DNA from: Conexibacter sp. CPCC 206217
GTDB taxonomy: Bacteria; Actinomycetota; Thermoleophilia; Solirubrobacterales; Solirubrobacteraceae
DNA: 64,000 nucleotides
Assembly (NCBI RefSeq): GCF_030646165.1
Contig: NZ_JAUTDO010000001.1
Location: 372,001-436,000, forward strand
Reading direction: 5' to 3'
The translations under genes and the position numbers were made by a program. The notes under the pieces were generated by a model. The model worked only from the letters and a program-made list of their open reading frames with translations, did not search any database and was not told the origin of the DNA. Shown one piece after another: positions 1 to 7,364 of this stretch. The stretch's first letter is position 1. Every line of letters starts with the position of its first letter.

Positions 1-1
1 G

Positions 2-58
2 CAGCACTTTGCCGAGCACGGCGGCGCTGACGACGACGGCGCTAGCAAGCTGCGATAG
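2..58 (+). CDS. Possible 3' end of a gene entering from the left
   Basis: The second forward frame is open from the window edge to a TAG at 56-58. It reads as an 18-residue hydrophilic tail ending in ASKLR, with the codon pattern of real genes here (G or C in third positions). Nothing identifies the protein because only its C-terminus is inside the window. It would converge on the tfoX-like gene after a 30-base gap. The stretch is short enough that the open frame could be chance. Confidence 0.25.
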   Translation, partial: QHFAEHGGADDDGASKLR

Positions 59-88
59 GCCGGCGCCCGCCGCCGGGTCGCCACCACC

Positions 89-445
89 TCACCTATCGCG
101 TGCCGCTCTCCGATCCGGCTTCGCCGGCAGCGTCGCGACGAATCCGAGCGCCCGCTCGACCCAGCCGCGCAGCGCGTCATCGTCCGCGCACCCCGCGGGG
201 GCGACGTAGACGGTTCCTCTCGACGGCCGTCTCTGAAGGTCCATCAGCCGCACGTGGGGATCGGCCAGGGCGGCTCTCGCCTGGGCATCGCCCAGTCGCA
301 CCAGCAGCGTCTCGCCCATCACGCCGCAGACGAGGTTGCCGTGGCGCAGGAACGACAGCCCGCCGAACATCCGCCGCTCAGAGATCCCGTCAACCCCGCT
401 GAACACAGCACGCAGGCGACTCGCCAGCTCCTCGTCGTAAGCCAT
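89..445 (-). CDS. TfoX/Sxy N-terminal domain protein
   Basis: A 118-residue protein that matches the N-terminal domain of the TfoX/Sxy family along most of its length. The typical features are the ERRMFGGLSF motif around residues 23-32, then the NLVCGVMGETLLVRLG strand-turn-strand. The C-terminal domain of gammaproteobacterial TfoX, tied to competence, is absent. Stand-alone N-terminal domains like this are common in Actinobacteria and have no settled role, so a competence function should not be assumed. The start is the ATG at 443-445, which gives the normal length for the domain. No convincing ribosome binding site is visible. Confidence 0.85.
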   Translation of the reverse strand: MAYDEELASRLRAVFSGVDGISERRMFGGLSFLRHGNLVCGVMGETLLVRLGDAQARAALADPHVRLMDLQRRPSRGTVYVAPAGCADDDALRGWVERALGFVATLPAKPDRRAARDR

Positions 446-904
446 CGCCGGCGGAGCCTAGCTCCGAGCGCGGACCCGACCGGACCGCGCCACCGTCGGC
501 AGGCAGACCGGCGAGACCTGGGCACGAGTGGCGAGCGAGCCAGCGCGGCCCGGCCGCCAGCCGGCGCCTCCCGTCCCGGTCCCCCGTGACCGGAGCCGAG
601 CGGCGGACAGCGATGGTGCGAGGGGTCCGGTGACGAGCGAGCATTCGCCGACCCCGCATGCCCAGCGGGCTCCGACGCGACACCAGACTCCCATCCACGA
701 CAACACCTATCAGCACTTCGATCCAGGGAGAAGAGTCGGCGCGCCCGCACGTCGCCGAACCGCCGGCACCGCCAGCGATTGGAGCACGTCGCATCTTGCC
801 GATCAGGTACGAGCGATCGGCAACGTCGCCGGGCTGTCTTTGCAGCCGCTCGATGGTGCCGGCGGAGCGCCTGGCCGGCGGACGTCTCGTCCGGACCGCC
901 CCGA
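446..904. other. Intergenic stretch without a recognisable gene
   Basis: About 460 bases between the tfoX-like gene and the lipoprotein gene. Several frames are open because of the high GC content, but none gives a protein with a plausible composition: all are Arg/Pro/Ala-rich without secondary-structure periodicity. No tRNA, strong hairpin or repeat was found. It may hold the promoter of the tfoX-like gene. Confidence 0.5.
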
Positions 905-1657
905 TCAACGCGCGAGCAATGGCGGCTCAGGTGGGCCGCAGGGCTCATCCCCGAATGTGCCCGCGTAGTTCGGCGTGCCCGTCCCGCGCGTGAAGTAGGC
1001 GCCCTCGATGACCTGGTCCGGGACGTAGTCTCCGTAGCGGGCGCCCTCAAGGCGAGACGACACGGCATCTGTACTCGACACCGTCCAGTCCTCGAAGCGT
1101 GCCGAGGCCAGCAGCGGCAGGACGAGCGTCAGATGCCCGCCGTCCACCGTCACCGCTGCCTCGACCGGTCTGCCTTGGCCGTGCGGGTGGTCGGTCGCCT
1201 CGACCTTGGCCGCTTCGCCGTCGCCCGGCACGTGGATGTACGCGGTGAGCTGCGCGTCGCCGCATCTCGCCTTGGTCGACGCGGTCAGCACGAACGTGCC
1301 GGTCCGGATCGGGCCTTCGGTCTCCACGTCGAGGCGCAGGGTCCGGCCCTTCACGGCCACCCCGGCACTGCGCAGGTCCAGGCCGGGCCGTCCGTTGGTC
1401 ACCATCGAGTCGACCGACGCCTCGTCCCACTCGTCGGCATCCATCCGCTCGACGGCACGCACGTCGAGGACATCGCCGGCGGCGTCCCGCTCCGTCAGCG
1501 CAGGCTGGCGATCACCCTCGCCGCCGCCGCTTCCACAGCCGGCGCCGGTCAGCAGCGCCAGCGCGACGAGGATCGCGAGCGAGACGCGCGCACGGCCGAG
1601 ACGATGCGCGAGGAAGAGGACGATCAACCCAGTCTGGCACGTACGCGCGCCCGCCAT
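905..1657 (-). CDS. Putative secreted lipoprotein, unknown function
   Basis: About 250 residues. After an N-terminal hydrophobic stretch (SLAILVALALLTGAGC) comes a Cys in a lipobox-like setting followed by a Gly-rich spacer, so a membrane-anchored extracellular lipoprotein is likely. The mature part is hydrophilic and looks beta-rich (alternating strands such as GRTLRLDVETEGP and GHLTLVLPLLAS), with a Cys pair that could form a disulfide. I do not recognise the family. The lipobox has Gly at -3, which is unusual. The frame stays open to an ATG at 1690. I chose the internal ATG at 1655-1657, but the true start could lie even closer to the signal sequence. Confidence 0.6.
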   Translation of the reverse strand: MAGARTCQTGLIVLFLAHRLGRARVSLAILVALALLTGAGCGSGGGEGDRQPALTERDAAGDVLDVRAVERMDADEWDEASVDSMVTNGRPGLDLRSAGVAVKGRTLRLDVETEGPIRTGTFVLTASTKARCGDAQLTAYIHVPGDGEAAKVEATDHPHGQGRPVEAAVTVDGGHLTLVLPLLASARFEDWTVSSTDAVSSRLEGARYGDYVPDQVIEGAYFTRGTGTPNYAGTFGDEPCGPPEPPLLAR

Positions 1658-1744
1658 GCCGGCCGCGGCTTGTCTCGCTGCTCCGCGCACGGAGACACGA
1701 TCGGCCCCAGACAGAATCCTTGCGCTAACGACAGGATTCTGTCC

Positions 1745-2020
1745 TTAGGTCGTCAGGTCGAGACCGCGCGCCGCCTTCAGCGACCGGACGATCCGAACGA
1801 TGGACCGAGCGATCTGCTGCGTCTCCTCGGCGAGCCGGTCGCATTGCGCCTCCAACCGCAGCAGGCGGTCGTGCTCGCCAGCGCCGCCGATCAGCCGCAA
1901 CACCGCGCCGCGTATGTGCTCCGCATGAGCGATGCCGAGGCGGTCGGACTCGGCGACGATCTCCATCCAGGTGTCCGCGTCGAAGCGGACGGTCGTGGTG
2001 TGGAGTCTTCCCCGAGCCAT
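1745..2020 (-). CDS. Small ribbon-helix-helix-like DNA-binding protein
   Basis: A 91-residue protein whose N-terminus (HTTTVRFDADTWMEIVAESD) has the shape of a MetJ/Arc ribbon-helix-helix: a short beta strand of alternating residues, then two helices. The rest (residues 45-85) is a predicted coiled coil rich in Leu, Glu, Gln and Arg, resembling the C-terminus of MobC-type or plasmid accessory proteins. Its ATG overlaps the TGA of the upstream XRE gene by four bases, so the two are probably translationally coupled. A role in gene regulation or plasmid/ICE biology is inference. The frame extends to 2368, but the upstream part is out-of-frame shadow of the XRE gene. Confidence 0.65.
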   Translation of the reverse strand: MARGRLHTTTVRFDADTWMEIVAESDRLGIAHAEHIRGAVLRLIGGAGEHDRLLRLEAQCDRLAEETQQIARSIVRIVRSLKAARGLDLTT

Positions 2021-2274
2021 CAGCGCAGCTCCGCGCGCCGACGTTCGTAGAGCCCGAACAGCTCCGACAGCGGCACCGTCAGGCCGTCGGCGAGCTTCAG
2101 CAGGGCCGCGAACGTCGGGTTGATCTCGCCCCGCTCGATCGCGCCGACGTAGTTGCGGTGAAGGCCACCGCTGAGGCCGAGCCGCTCCTGCGAGAGGTCG
2201 AACCGAGCCCGCACCTCGCGAACCGGTCTCCCGAACACCGCATGCTCGACCGAGCGGACGCGGACGGGCGTCAT
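2020..2274 (-). CDS. XRE-family helix-turn-helix regulator
   Basis: An 84-residue Cro/CI-type DNA-binding protein. The HTH runs from about residue 20 to 75: VREVRARFDLSQERLGLSGG is the helix 1-2 pair, and NYVGAIERGEINPTFAALLK is the recognition helix with the classic ERGEINPT turn. It is essentially only the domain, as in antitoxins and small plasmid or phage repressors. It overlaps the gene upstream (2271-2274) and the gene downstream (2020) by four bases each, so it is the middle member of a tight three-gene operon. It probably autoregulates that operon (inference). Confidence 0.85.
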   Translation of the reverse strand: MTPVRVRSVEHAVFGRPVREVRARFDLSQERLGLSGGLHRNYVGAIERGEINPTFAALLKLADGLTVPLSELFGLYERRRAELR

Positions 2275-2713
2275 GACGCCTCCTCCGCGCCGTCTGCCTC
2301 GCGCTCGCGGCGGTAGGCGAGCATCGCCTCCTCCACGTCGTCGCCCACCAGGTCCACGAGCACGTCACCGCAGTTCGCGACGGTCAGCATCGCCTCCCAC
2401 AACGCCTCGCGCCCCTCAGCCGTGCGCGCGACGTGCTCCTCGACATCTTCGCCGCAGCGCTCGTGCACCCGCGCGAGCACGCGCATCAGCGGGATTTGTT
2501 CCATCGTGATCGCGAACTCCTCGGCCGGGTCGTCCTCGCGCCAGCCGAGATCGTCCAGCAGTCGCATGCAGTCCTCATACCGCCGCGCAAGGCAAGCGCC
2601 GTGCCCCACTGGTCGGCGTTCGCCGCGATGTAGATGTCCCCGATCCCGGACAGCTCGGCGAGGACCTGGCCGCGCAGGAGCGCGCGCGCCGTCGGCTTGA
2701 GCGTTACGGGCAT
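2271..2713 (-). pseudogene. Frameshifted gene of unknown function, first in the XRE operon
   Basis: Translation starts at the ATG 2711-2713, behind an AGGAG ribosome binding site. It reads well for about 42 residues (from MPVTLKPTARALLRG to ADQWGTALAL). Sensible protein then continues in the -1 frame as ARRYEDCMRLLDDLGWRE and stays open to 2271. Adding one G near 2592-2596 would join the halves into a single protein of about 148 residues, mostly helical and acidic toward the C-terminus. The family is not recognised. No slippery heptamer is visible at the junction, so programmed frameshifting is unlikely. Either a point mutation has killed the gene or the assembly lost one base. The 3' end still overlaps the XRE gene by four bases. 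Confidence 0.7.
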
Positions 2714-2939
2714 GACGCGCTCCTCGGAGCGGGCGCGTCAAGAGATTCCGCGCGCCTCGTGGCGCGTCGGGAAGAATGGTGTTGCATCGAAGTCCGCCTT
2801 CGGTGCCGGGCCCGGGGGTGTTAGCGCACCGCCGGGCCGCTTTACAGATGTAGAGAGCAGCGCCGGCGAACCTAGGTGGATCTGCATCCAGTGCCAAGGC
2901 ACGATGCCAGCGTGCAGACCTCGGACCAAGCGCGCACAT

Positions 2940-2967
2940 TTGCGATTATTTCGTTTACTGCTAGCGT
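2940..2967 (+). promoter_or_regulatory. Possible promoter of the HTH/PIN pair
   Basis: A locally AT-rich patch with a TTGCGA hexamer at 2940-2945 and a TAGCGT hexamer 16 bases on (2962-2967), about 30 bases upstream of the ATG at 2999. Both hexamers are weak matches to the housekeeping sigma consensus. The main support is the abrupt drop in GC content directly ahead of a gene. Confidence 0.3.
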
Positions 2968-2998
2968 GAGGTTCCACCCGATCTGAAGGATCTGTGCC

Positions 2999-3451
2999 AT
3001 GGCCGCCGTCCCGACACAACAGCGCGTTCTCAGCGCATCTCCTGAAGAGCGGCCCGAGCTGGCCAAGGTCGTCGACCTGCTCGCGCACCTCGACACGGCG
3101 GGGACGCGCATGACCCGACTCGTCGGTCCCGACGGCGAAAGCATCGTCCTGCCCGCTCCGGCCTTTGAGGCATTGAAGGCGGTCGTGACCGGGATGGCAC
3201 AGGGCATGGCGATCACGCTCGTCCCCAGCGGGCACGAGATGACGACCCAGCAAGCCGCCGAGACCCTCCATATCTCCCGCCCCTCGCTGATCAGACTTCT
3301 CGAGGACGGCACCATCCCCTTCCACAAGGTCGGCACCCACCGCCGCATCAATGCGGCGGACCTTCTGAGATACCGAGCTGCCCGCAAGGAGCAGCAGAGT
3401 GCGGCGCTGCGCAGAGTGACCGAGATCTCCGAGGAGATCGGCTACAGCTAG
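2999..3451 (+). CDS. Excisionase-type helix-turn-helix protein, likely antitoxin
   Basis: A 150-residue protein with an N-terminal region of mixed helix/strand (residues 1-75) and a winged-helix excisionase-type domain at about 80-135. In that domain EMTTQQAAETLHISRPSLIRLLEDG is the HTH, and IPFHKVGTHRRINAADLLRY is the wing and third helix, the hallmark of the HTH_17 family. The gene sits 42 bases upstream of a PIN-domain gene on the same strand. In Actinobacteria such pairs behave as type II toxin-antitoxin modules, so the likely job is binding the toxin and repressing its own operon. An AAGGA ribosome binding site precedes the ATG. Confidence 0.85.
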   Translation: MAAVPTQQRVLSASPEERPELAKVVDLLAHLDTAGTRMTRLVGPDGESIVLPAPAFEALKAVVTGMAQGMAITLVPSGHEMTTQQAAETLHISRPSLIRLLEDGTIPFHKVGTHRRINAADLLRYRAARKEQQSAALRRVTEISEEIGYS

Positions 3452-3493
3452 CAACAGCGCACGCCGTCAGCCCCACGCCGTAGCGTCAGGACG

Positions 3494-4075
3494 ATGGCTT
3501 TCAAGGTCGTCCTCGACGCCAACGTCCTCTACCCGTCGTCCCTCCGCGACACCCTGCTCCGGCTCGCCCACCACGAGCTGTACGACCTCGCCCTCAGCGA
3601 ACGGATCCTCGACGAGGCCACCCGCAACCTCGTCGCCGACCAACGCGTCGACCCCGCCCAAGCCGAACGCCTGAGGCGGGCGATCGCGTCCGTTTTCCCG
3701 GAAGCCATGGTCGACCCTGCCGCCATCGCGGCGATCGAGCCGGCGATGACGAACGACCCCGGCGATCGTCACGTCCTCGCGGCTGCCGTCGTCTCGGGCG
3801 CCGAAGGCATCGTGACCTTCAACGCCCGCGACTTCCCCGAGGCCGCCCTCGCTCCCTTCGGCAAGCAGCGGATCAACCCCGACGACTTCCTCTGCACCCT
3901 GCTCGACATCGACCCGCTCACGGTCACCGAATCGCTCATCGAACAGGCCGGCCAGCTCAGACGGCCTCCGCTGACGCCGGCGCAGCTCCTCGACTACCTG
4001 GAGCGCGGCCGCGTCACCGAGTTCGCAGGGCGGGTGCGCGAGTTGCTGATACCGCCGACCGAGCGCGACACCTGA
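3494..4075 (+). CDS. PIN-domain ribonuclease, likely toxin
   Basis: A 193-residue protein with a complete PIN fold. The metal-binding acids are visible: Asp8 in VVLDANVLYPS, the Glu in SERILDEATRN (about residue 42), and the Asp in NDPGDRHVLAAAV (about residue 91), followed by the Asn/Asp of TFNARDFP. PIN proteins of this type cleave RNA in a Mg/Mn-dependent way. About 60 residues follow the PIN core and form an extra helical region (PLTPAQLLDYLERG), longer than in classical VapC. Its partner is the helix-turn-helix gene just upstream. tRNA-Pro follows 150 bases downstream in the opposite orientation. tRNA is a common VapC target, but nothing here shows the target. Confidence 0.85.
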   Translation: MAFKVVLDANVLYPSSLRDTLLRLAHHELYDLALSERILDEATRNLVADQRVDPAQAERLRRAIASVFPEAMVDPAAIAAIEPAMTNDPGDRHVLAAAVVSGAEGIVTFNARDFPEAALAPFGKQRINPDDFLCTLLDIDPLTVTESLIEQAGQLRRPPLTPAQLLDYLERGRVTEFAGRVRELLIPPTERDT

Positions 4076-4226
4076 TCGCCCCGACGCGACCCCACACCAC
4101 CCCACAAACCTGAGGCCACCTCCACGCCCCGCGCGCACCCCAAAACGCACCTCTTGGAACCTTGGTTAGAACCTTGAGGCGCGGAAATCGCCCGCAAACG
4201 CCGGTACTGCAAGGAAAACGACCAGT

Positions 4227-4299
4227 CGGGGCGCCGGGATTCGAACCCGGGACCTCTCGCTCCCAAAGCGAGCGCGCTACCAGGCTGCGCCACGCCCCG
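4227..4299 (-). tRNA. tRNA-Pro (anticodon UGG)
   Basis: Read on the minus strand, a full cloverleaf is present. The acceptor stem pairs CGGGGCG (5', 4293-4299) with CGCCCCG (3', 4227-4233). The D arm contains GCCTGGTAGCGC. The anticodon stem has CUCGC/GCGAG with a UUUGGGA loop, placing UGG at 4263-4265. The T arm carries GGGTTCGAATCCC. Length is 73 nt and no CCA is encoded, so the CCA must be added by the nucleotidyltransferase found at 35533-36957. Confidence 0.97.
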
Positions 4300-4345
4300 C
4301 GACTGCTTCGAGTATACGGGCGCTTTCGGGGGTGGCTACCGTCTT

Positions 4346-4819
4346 GTGAGTATGGGCGTCACGCACAGCTACAGCACGCAGACGCGGTGGAGCGGGTCTA
4401 CCGGAGCGGGGTACGACTCGTACGACCGGGGGCACGACGCTGTGGCCGTGCCGGCGGCGCAGAGTCTTCGGGTGTCTTCGGATGCTGCGTTTCGCGGGGA
4501 TCCTGAGCTGCTGAATCCCGAGCAACTGTTGGTGCTCGCGGCCAGTTCCTGCCAGCTGCTCAGCTTCCTTGCGGTTGCGGCTCGGGCTCGGATCGACGTG
4601 GTCTCGTACGTCGACGATGCTGTTGGGGAGATGCCGGAGGAGCCGCGGCCGGCTCGCGTCACTCGGATCGTGTTGCGGCCTCGGATCACGATTCGCGGGG
4701 AGCTGCCGAGAGGGACTCGGCTGCTGCATCTCGTCGAGGTCGCGCACAGAGAGTGCTTCATCGCGAACTCGCTCACGAGCGAGATCGAGATCCAGCCGAG
4801 CTTTCTGCGGGCGAACTAG
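4346..4819 (+). CDS. OsmC-family peroxiredoxin-like protein
   Basis: A 157-residue OsmC/Ohr superfamily member. The N-terminus (YSTQTRWSGSTGAGYDSYDR) and the block SSDAAFRGDPELLNPEQLL are characteristic of the OsmC subfamily with that RGDP motif. The two redox Cys are present: Cys69 in AASSCQLLSFL and Cys137 in AHRECFIANS. Such proteins reduce organic hydroperoxides in the cytoplasm. The start is taken as GTG at 4346, though an ATG two codons later would serve equally well. It stands alone, ending 81 bases before a convergent gene. A second OsmC protein of a different subfamily is encoded at 8718. Confidence 0.85.
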   Translation: MSMGVTHSYSTQTRWSGSTGAGYDSYDRGHDAVAVPAAQSLRVSSDAAFRGDPELLNPEQLLVLAASSCQLLSFLAVAARARIDVVSYVDDAVGEMPEEPRPARVTRIVLRPRITIRGELPRGTRLLHLVEVAHRECFIANSLTSEIEIQPSFLRAN

Positions 4820-4900
4820 CGACCCGTCACCTGGAGTTGCGCTCGCGGACACGGCGTCTGCGCTGGTCCGCGTGGCCGGCGAGAGCGGCAAGCCGATGCG

Positions 4901-7243
4901 TCAGCACGCAGCGCGCGCTCTCGGCGCAGCACTTGCTGCCGAAACCGCCGATCCGCAGACGGTCAGCGACAGTGGCGCGACCTCCACCCGCGCGCGGCTC
5001 ACGGCACCCAAGCCCGCCACATTCGCCGCCGACGCTCGGGCGGCGTTGGTCACCGTCGCACCATTCACGAACCCGTTGCCGACCCGCGCAGCGACCTCGA
5101 AGCTGCGTGACGCGCCCGGCTTCAGCAGCCCTCTCACGCTCCAGCAGGTGCGCTCACCGGGGACGAGACGACCGCCGACAGACAGCAACCGCACCCCGAC
5201 TCCCGGTACGTCGCAGAGCCGCACGCCGCGCGCCGCCATGCCTCCGACCGATCTCACGACGATCCGGTAGGAGACGACCTGGCCGGGTCGCGCGCGACGG
5301 GTCGAGGCCCGCTTCGTCACGTGCAACCCGGCCGGTCTCTTCACGCGACCGACACCCCGGACAACCACCCTCTGCGTCTCGATCCCCGCCCCGCGAACTG
5401 TTACGACTGGGCGCAGGACTGTGCCGGCTCTGCGCGGCTCGACACGCACTCTCACCGTCGCGCGCTCGCCGGGGTCGAGCGTGCCGATCCGACACGTTGC
5501 GACCGAGCCGCCGCTGGCAGATGCGGCGTCGTCGCCTACGGAGCATCTCTGCCCGCCCACGCTCACCGACAGCACTCTCGCGCCCGGCACGCTCACCGTT
5601 ACGACGACATCGTCGATCGGTCTCCCCGTCACGTTCTCCAGGACCGTTCTCACGACGGCCGGCTCGCCCGCGACCGGCGCCGACGGGGTCACGCTCGTCT
5701 CGATCGAGATCGGCGGCGGCGGTGGCGGCGCCAGCGGCGGCGGGACCACGGGTGGGACGACCACGGGCGCGGGCGCCGGCGCCGGCGCCTGAACCAGCGT
5801 CGAGACCGCATTCGAGGTCCCGTTCACCAGCAGGCCCGCCGTCGCACCGCGGCCCACAGCCGAGGCGCTGTTCACGACAACCGCACCGTCAGCGGCGCCG
5901 CCTGCGATCACGGCCTCGTACGTCACGCTCGCCGTCGCGCCCGGGGCGAGCGTGCCGAGCGGCGCCGGCGAGCCCCAGGCGGAACCGCTCGAGCCCGGCA
6001 CCGTCCCGGCGGGGAGCGCGTCCGTCACGGCAACGTCGTCTGCCTCGTCGTCGCCCTGATTGGTCACCGACACCGTGTAGCGCAGGAGATCCCCGGGTGA
6101 CCCGGCCGCACCGTCGGAGCCGCCACGCGTCACATTCACCACGCTCTTCGCCACCGCCAGTCTCGGCGCCGACAGGTCGGTCGTCAGCGACACCATCTGC
6201 GTCAGGTACTGGTCGAGCGTCGTCGACAGATGCAGCGTCACGCTCGTCGCGCCGTTGGCGATCAGGTTGGTCGTGACGATCCGATCCGCGTCAAACCCGA
6301 GCTGGTTCACGAAGCCGGGCGTTCGCGCTGCGCCGGTGTCGACGCCCTCGGCCGAGATGGAGCTGTTGAAGACGTTGTTGGCCGGGTTCGCTGCATCGCT
6401 CAGCGGCGTGCCGTTCAGCTGCAGTCTGTCGCCTGCGCTGCCGCGGTCGCCTTCGTACGCGACCAGGCCGACGGCCGTTCTGACCGGGCCCGTGCGCGGG
6501 GTCGTGAAGCCGTTCACCGTCAACGACAGCGGCGGGTCGCCCTGCTGGATCGCCGCCAGGCCGTCGAACACGATCAGGTTGCGCAGCGGCTGGCTGTCCG
6601 ATCTGTACGCGACGACCAGCGACCAGCCGGCATAGCGGTCCAATCCCGTCCCGGCCTGCACGTTCGCGACCGAGTACTGACCCGCACCGGCGGCCTGCAC
6701 CGACGAAGTCACATCCGCGAAGCCCGTGTAGGCGCCCGGCACCGCGGTGCTGTCGGCGACCGCGCCCGTCAGCGGCACGTACGCGCCGCCCGGCGAACCA
6801 GGCACCCGCAACAGCACGGACCCTCGCGAAGCCGCCGACACCGCCGCCGCTCCCCCGCCCCCGCCCGACGTCACGCGCCCGCCCCAGTACAGCCCCGCGA
6901 ACAGGACCGACGAGCCTGCCGGCGGCGCGTAGGTCGAGGTGGACGAGTCGAACGTCGCCGGGTCCCCGTCGACGTCGACGTATCTCATCGAGTAGGCGTT
7001 GTTGCTGAGCGCGGCGCCGGTCGCGGTGCCCTGCTGGGCGGCCGCGCAGGTCGCGTCGGCCGCGGGGCACGTCATCAGCGTGTCGCCGGTGACCCAGATC
7101 GCGCCGGTGTCGTTCGCGGAGAAGCGGACGTCGAAGGGCTGCTCGACGACCGCGGACGCGCTCCCGGCGCACATCGAGGCCAGCAGCGCCACGAAGGCCG
7201 CAGCAACCGCGGAGGCCCTCCCGAGCCGAAACCGAAACCGCAC
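4901..7243 (-). CDS. Large secreted DUF11-repeat surface protein
   Basis: A 780-residue exported protein. A classical signal peptide covers residues 1-31 (Arg-rich n-region, then AVAAAFVALLASMCAGSASA). Residues 32-340 form a beta-rich domain of the kind preceding DUF11 repeats in bacterial surface proteins (SVLFAGLYWGGRV). Around 345-465 is a DUF11/conserved-repeat domain (LAVAKSVVNVTRGG; DLLRYTVSVTNQGDDEADDV). After a Pro-rich linker at about 480-515 come a CARDB-like domain and a second DUF11-like domain (about 640-740). There is no LPXTG motif and no obvious C-terminal membrane anchor, so it is either released or held non-covalently. Function is unknown; adhesion or envelope structure is the usual guess. 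Confidence 0.8.
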   Translation of the reverse strand: MRFRFRLGRASAVAAAFVALLASMCAGSASAVVEQPFDVRFSANDTGAIWVTGDTLMTCPAADATCAAAQQGTATGAALSNNAYSMRYVDVDGDPATFDSSTSTYAPPAGSSVLFAGLYWGGRVTSGGGGGAAAVSAASRGSVLLRVPGSPGGAYVPLTGAVADSTAVPGAYTGFADVTSSVQAAGAGQYSVANVQAGTGLDRYAGWSLVVAYRSDSQPLRNLIVFDGLAAIQQGDPPLSLTVNGFTTPRTGPVRTAVGLVAYEGDRGSAGDRLQLNGTPLSDAANPANNVFNSSISAEGVDTGAARTPGFVNQLGFDADRIVTTNLIANGATSVTLHLSTTLDQYLTQMVSLTTDLSAPRLAVAKSVVNVTRGGSDGAAGSPGDLLRYTVSVTNQGDDEADDVAVTDALPAGTVPGSSGSAWGSPAPLGTLAPGATASVTYEAVIAGGAADGAVVVNSASAVGRGATAGLLVNGTSNAVSTLVQAPAPAPAPVVVPPVVPPPLAPPPPPPISIETSVTPSAPVAGEPAVVRTVLENVTGRPIDDVVVTVSVPGARVLSVSVGGQRCSVGDDAASASGGSVATCRIGTLDPGERATVRVRVEPRRAGTVLRPVVTVRGAGIETQRVVVRGVGRVKRPAGLHVTKRASTRRARPGQVVSYRIVVRSVGGMAARGVRLCDVPGVGVRLLSVGGRLVPGERTCWSVRGLLKPGASRSFEVAARVGNGFVNGATVTNAARASAANVAGLGAVSRARVEVAPLSLTVCGSAVSAASAAPRARAAC

Positions 7244-7364
7244 GCACCCCGCCTACTCACTTCAACGCAATGTGCAATCCACCAGCAAGCCGTGTGTACC
7301 CGGAGACGGCACGCGAGCGGGCACCCGCGCACGCCCACGACGCCGGACCATCTAGCCTGCGCCC

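Noticed and set aside
2586-2610. Programmed -1 frameshift
   Set aside because: No X-XXY-YYZ slippery heptamer or following stem-loop was found at the junction; a lost base is the simpler reading.
4076-4226. Attachment site formed by a second copy of the tRNA-Pro 3' end
   Set aside because: I looked left of the tRNA for a repeat of its T-arm and acceptor sequence and found none in the window.
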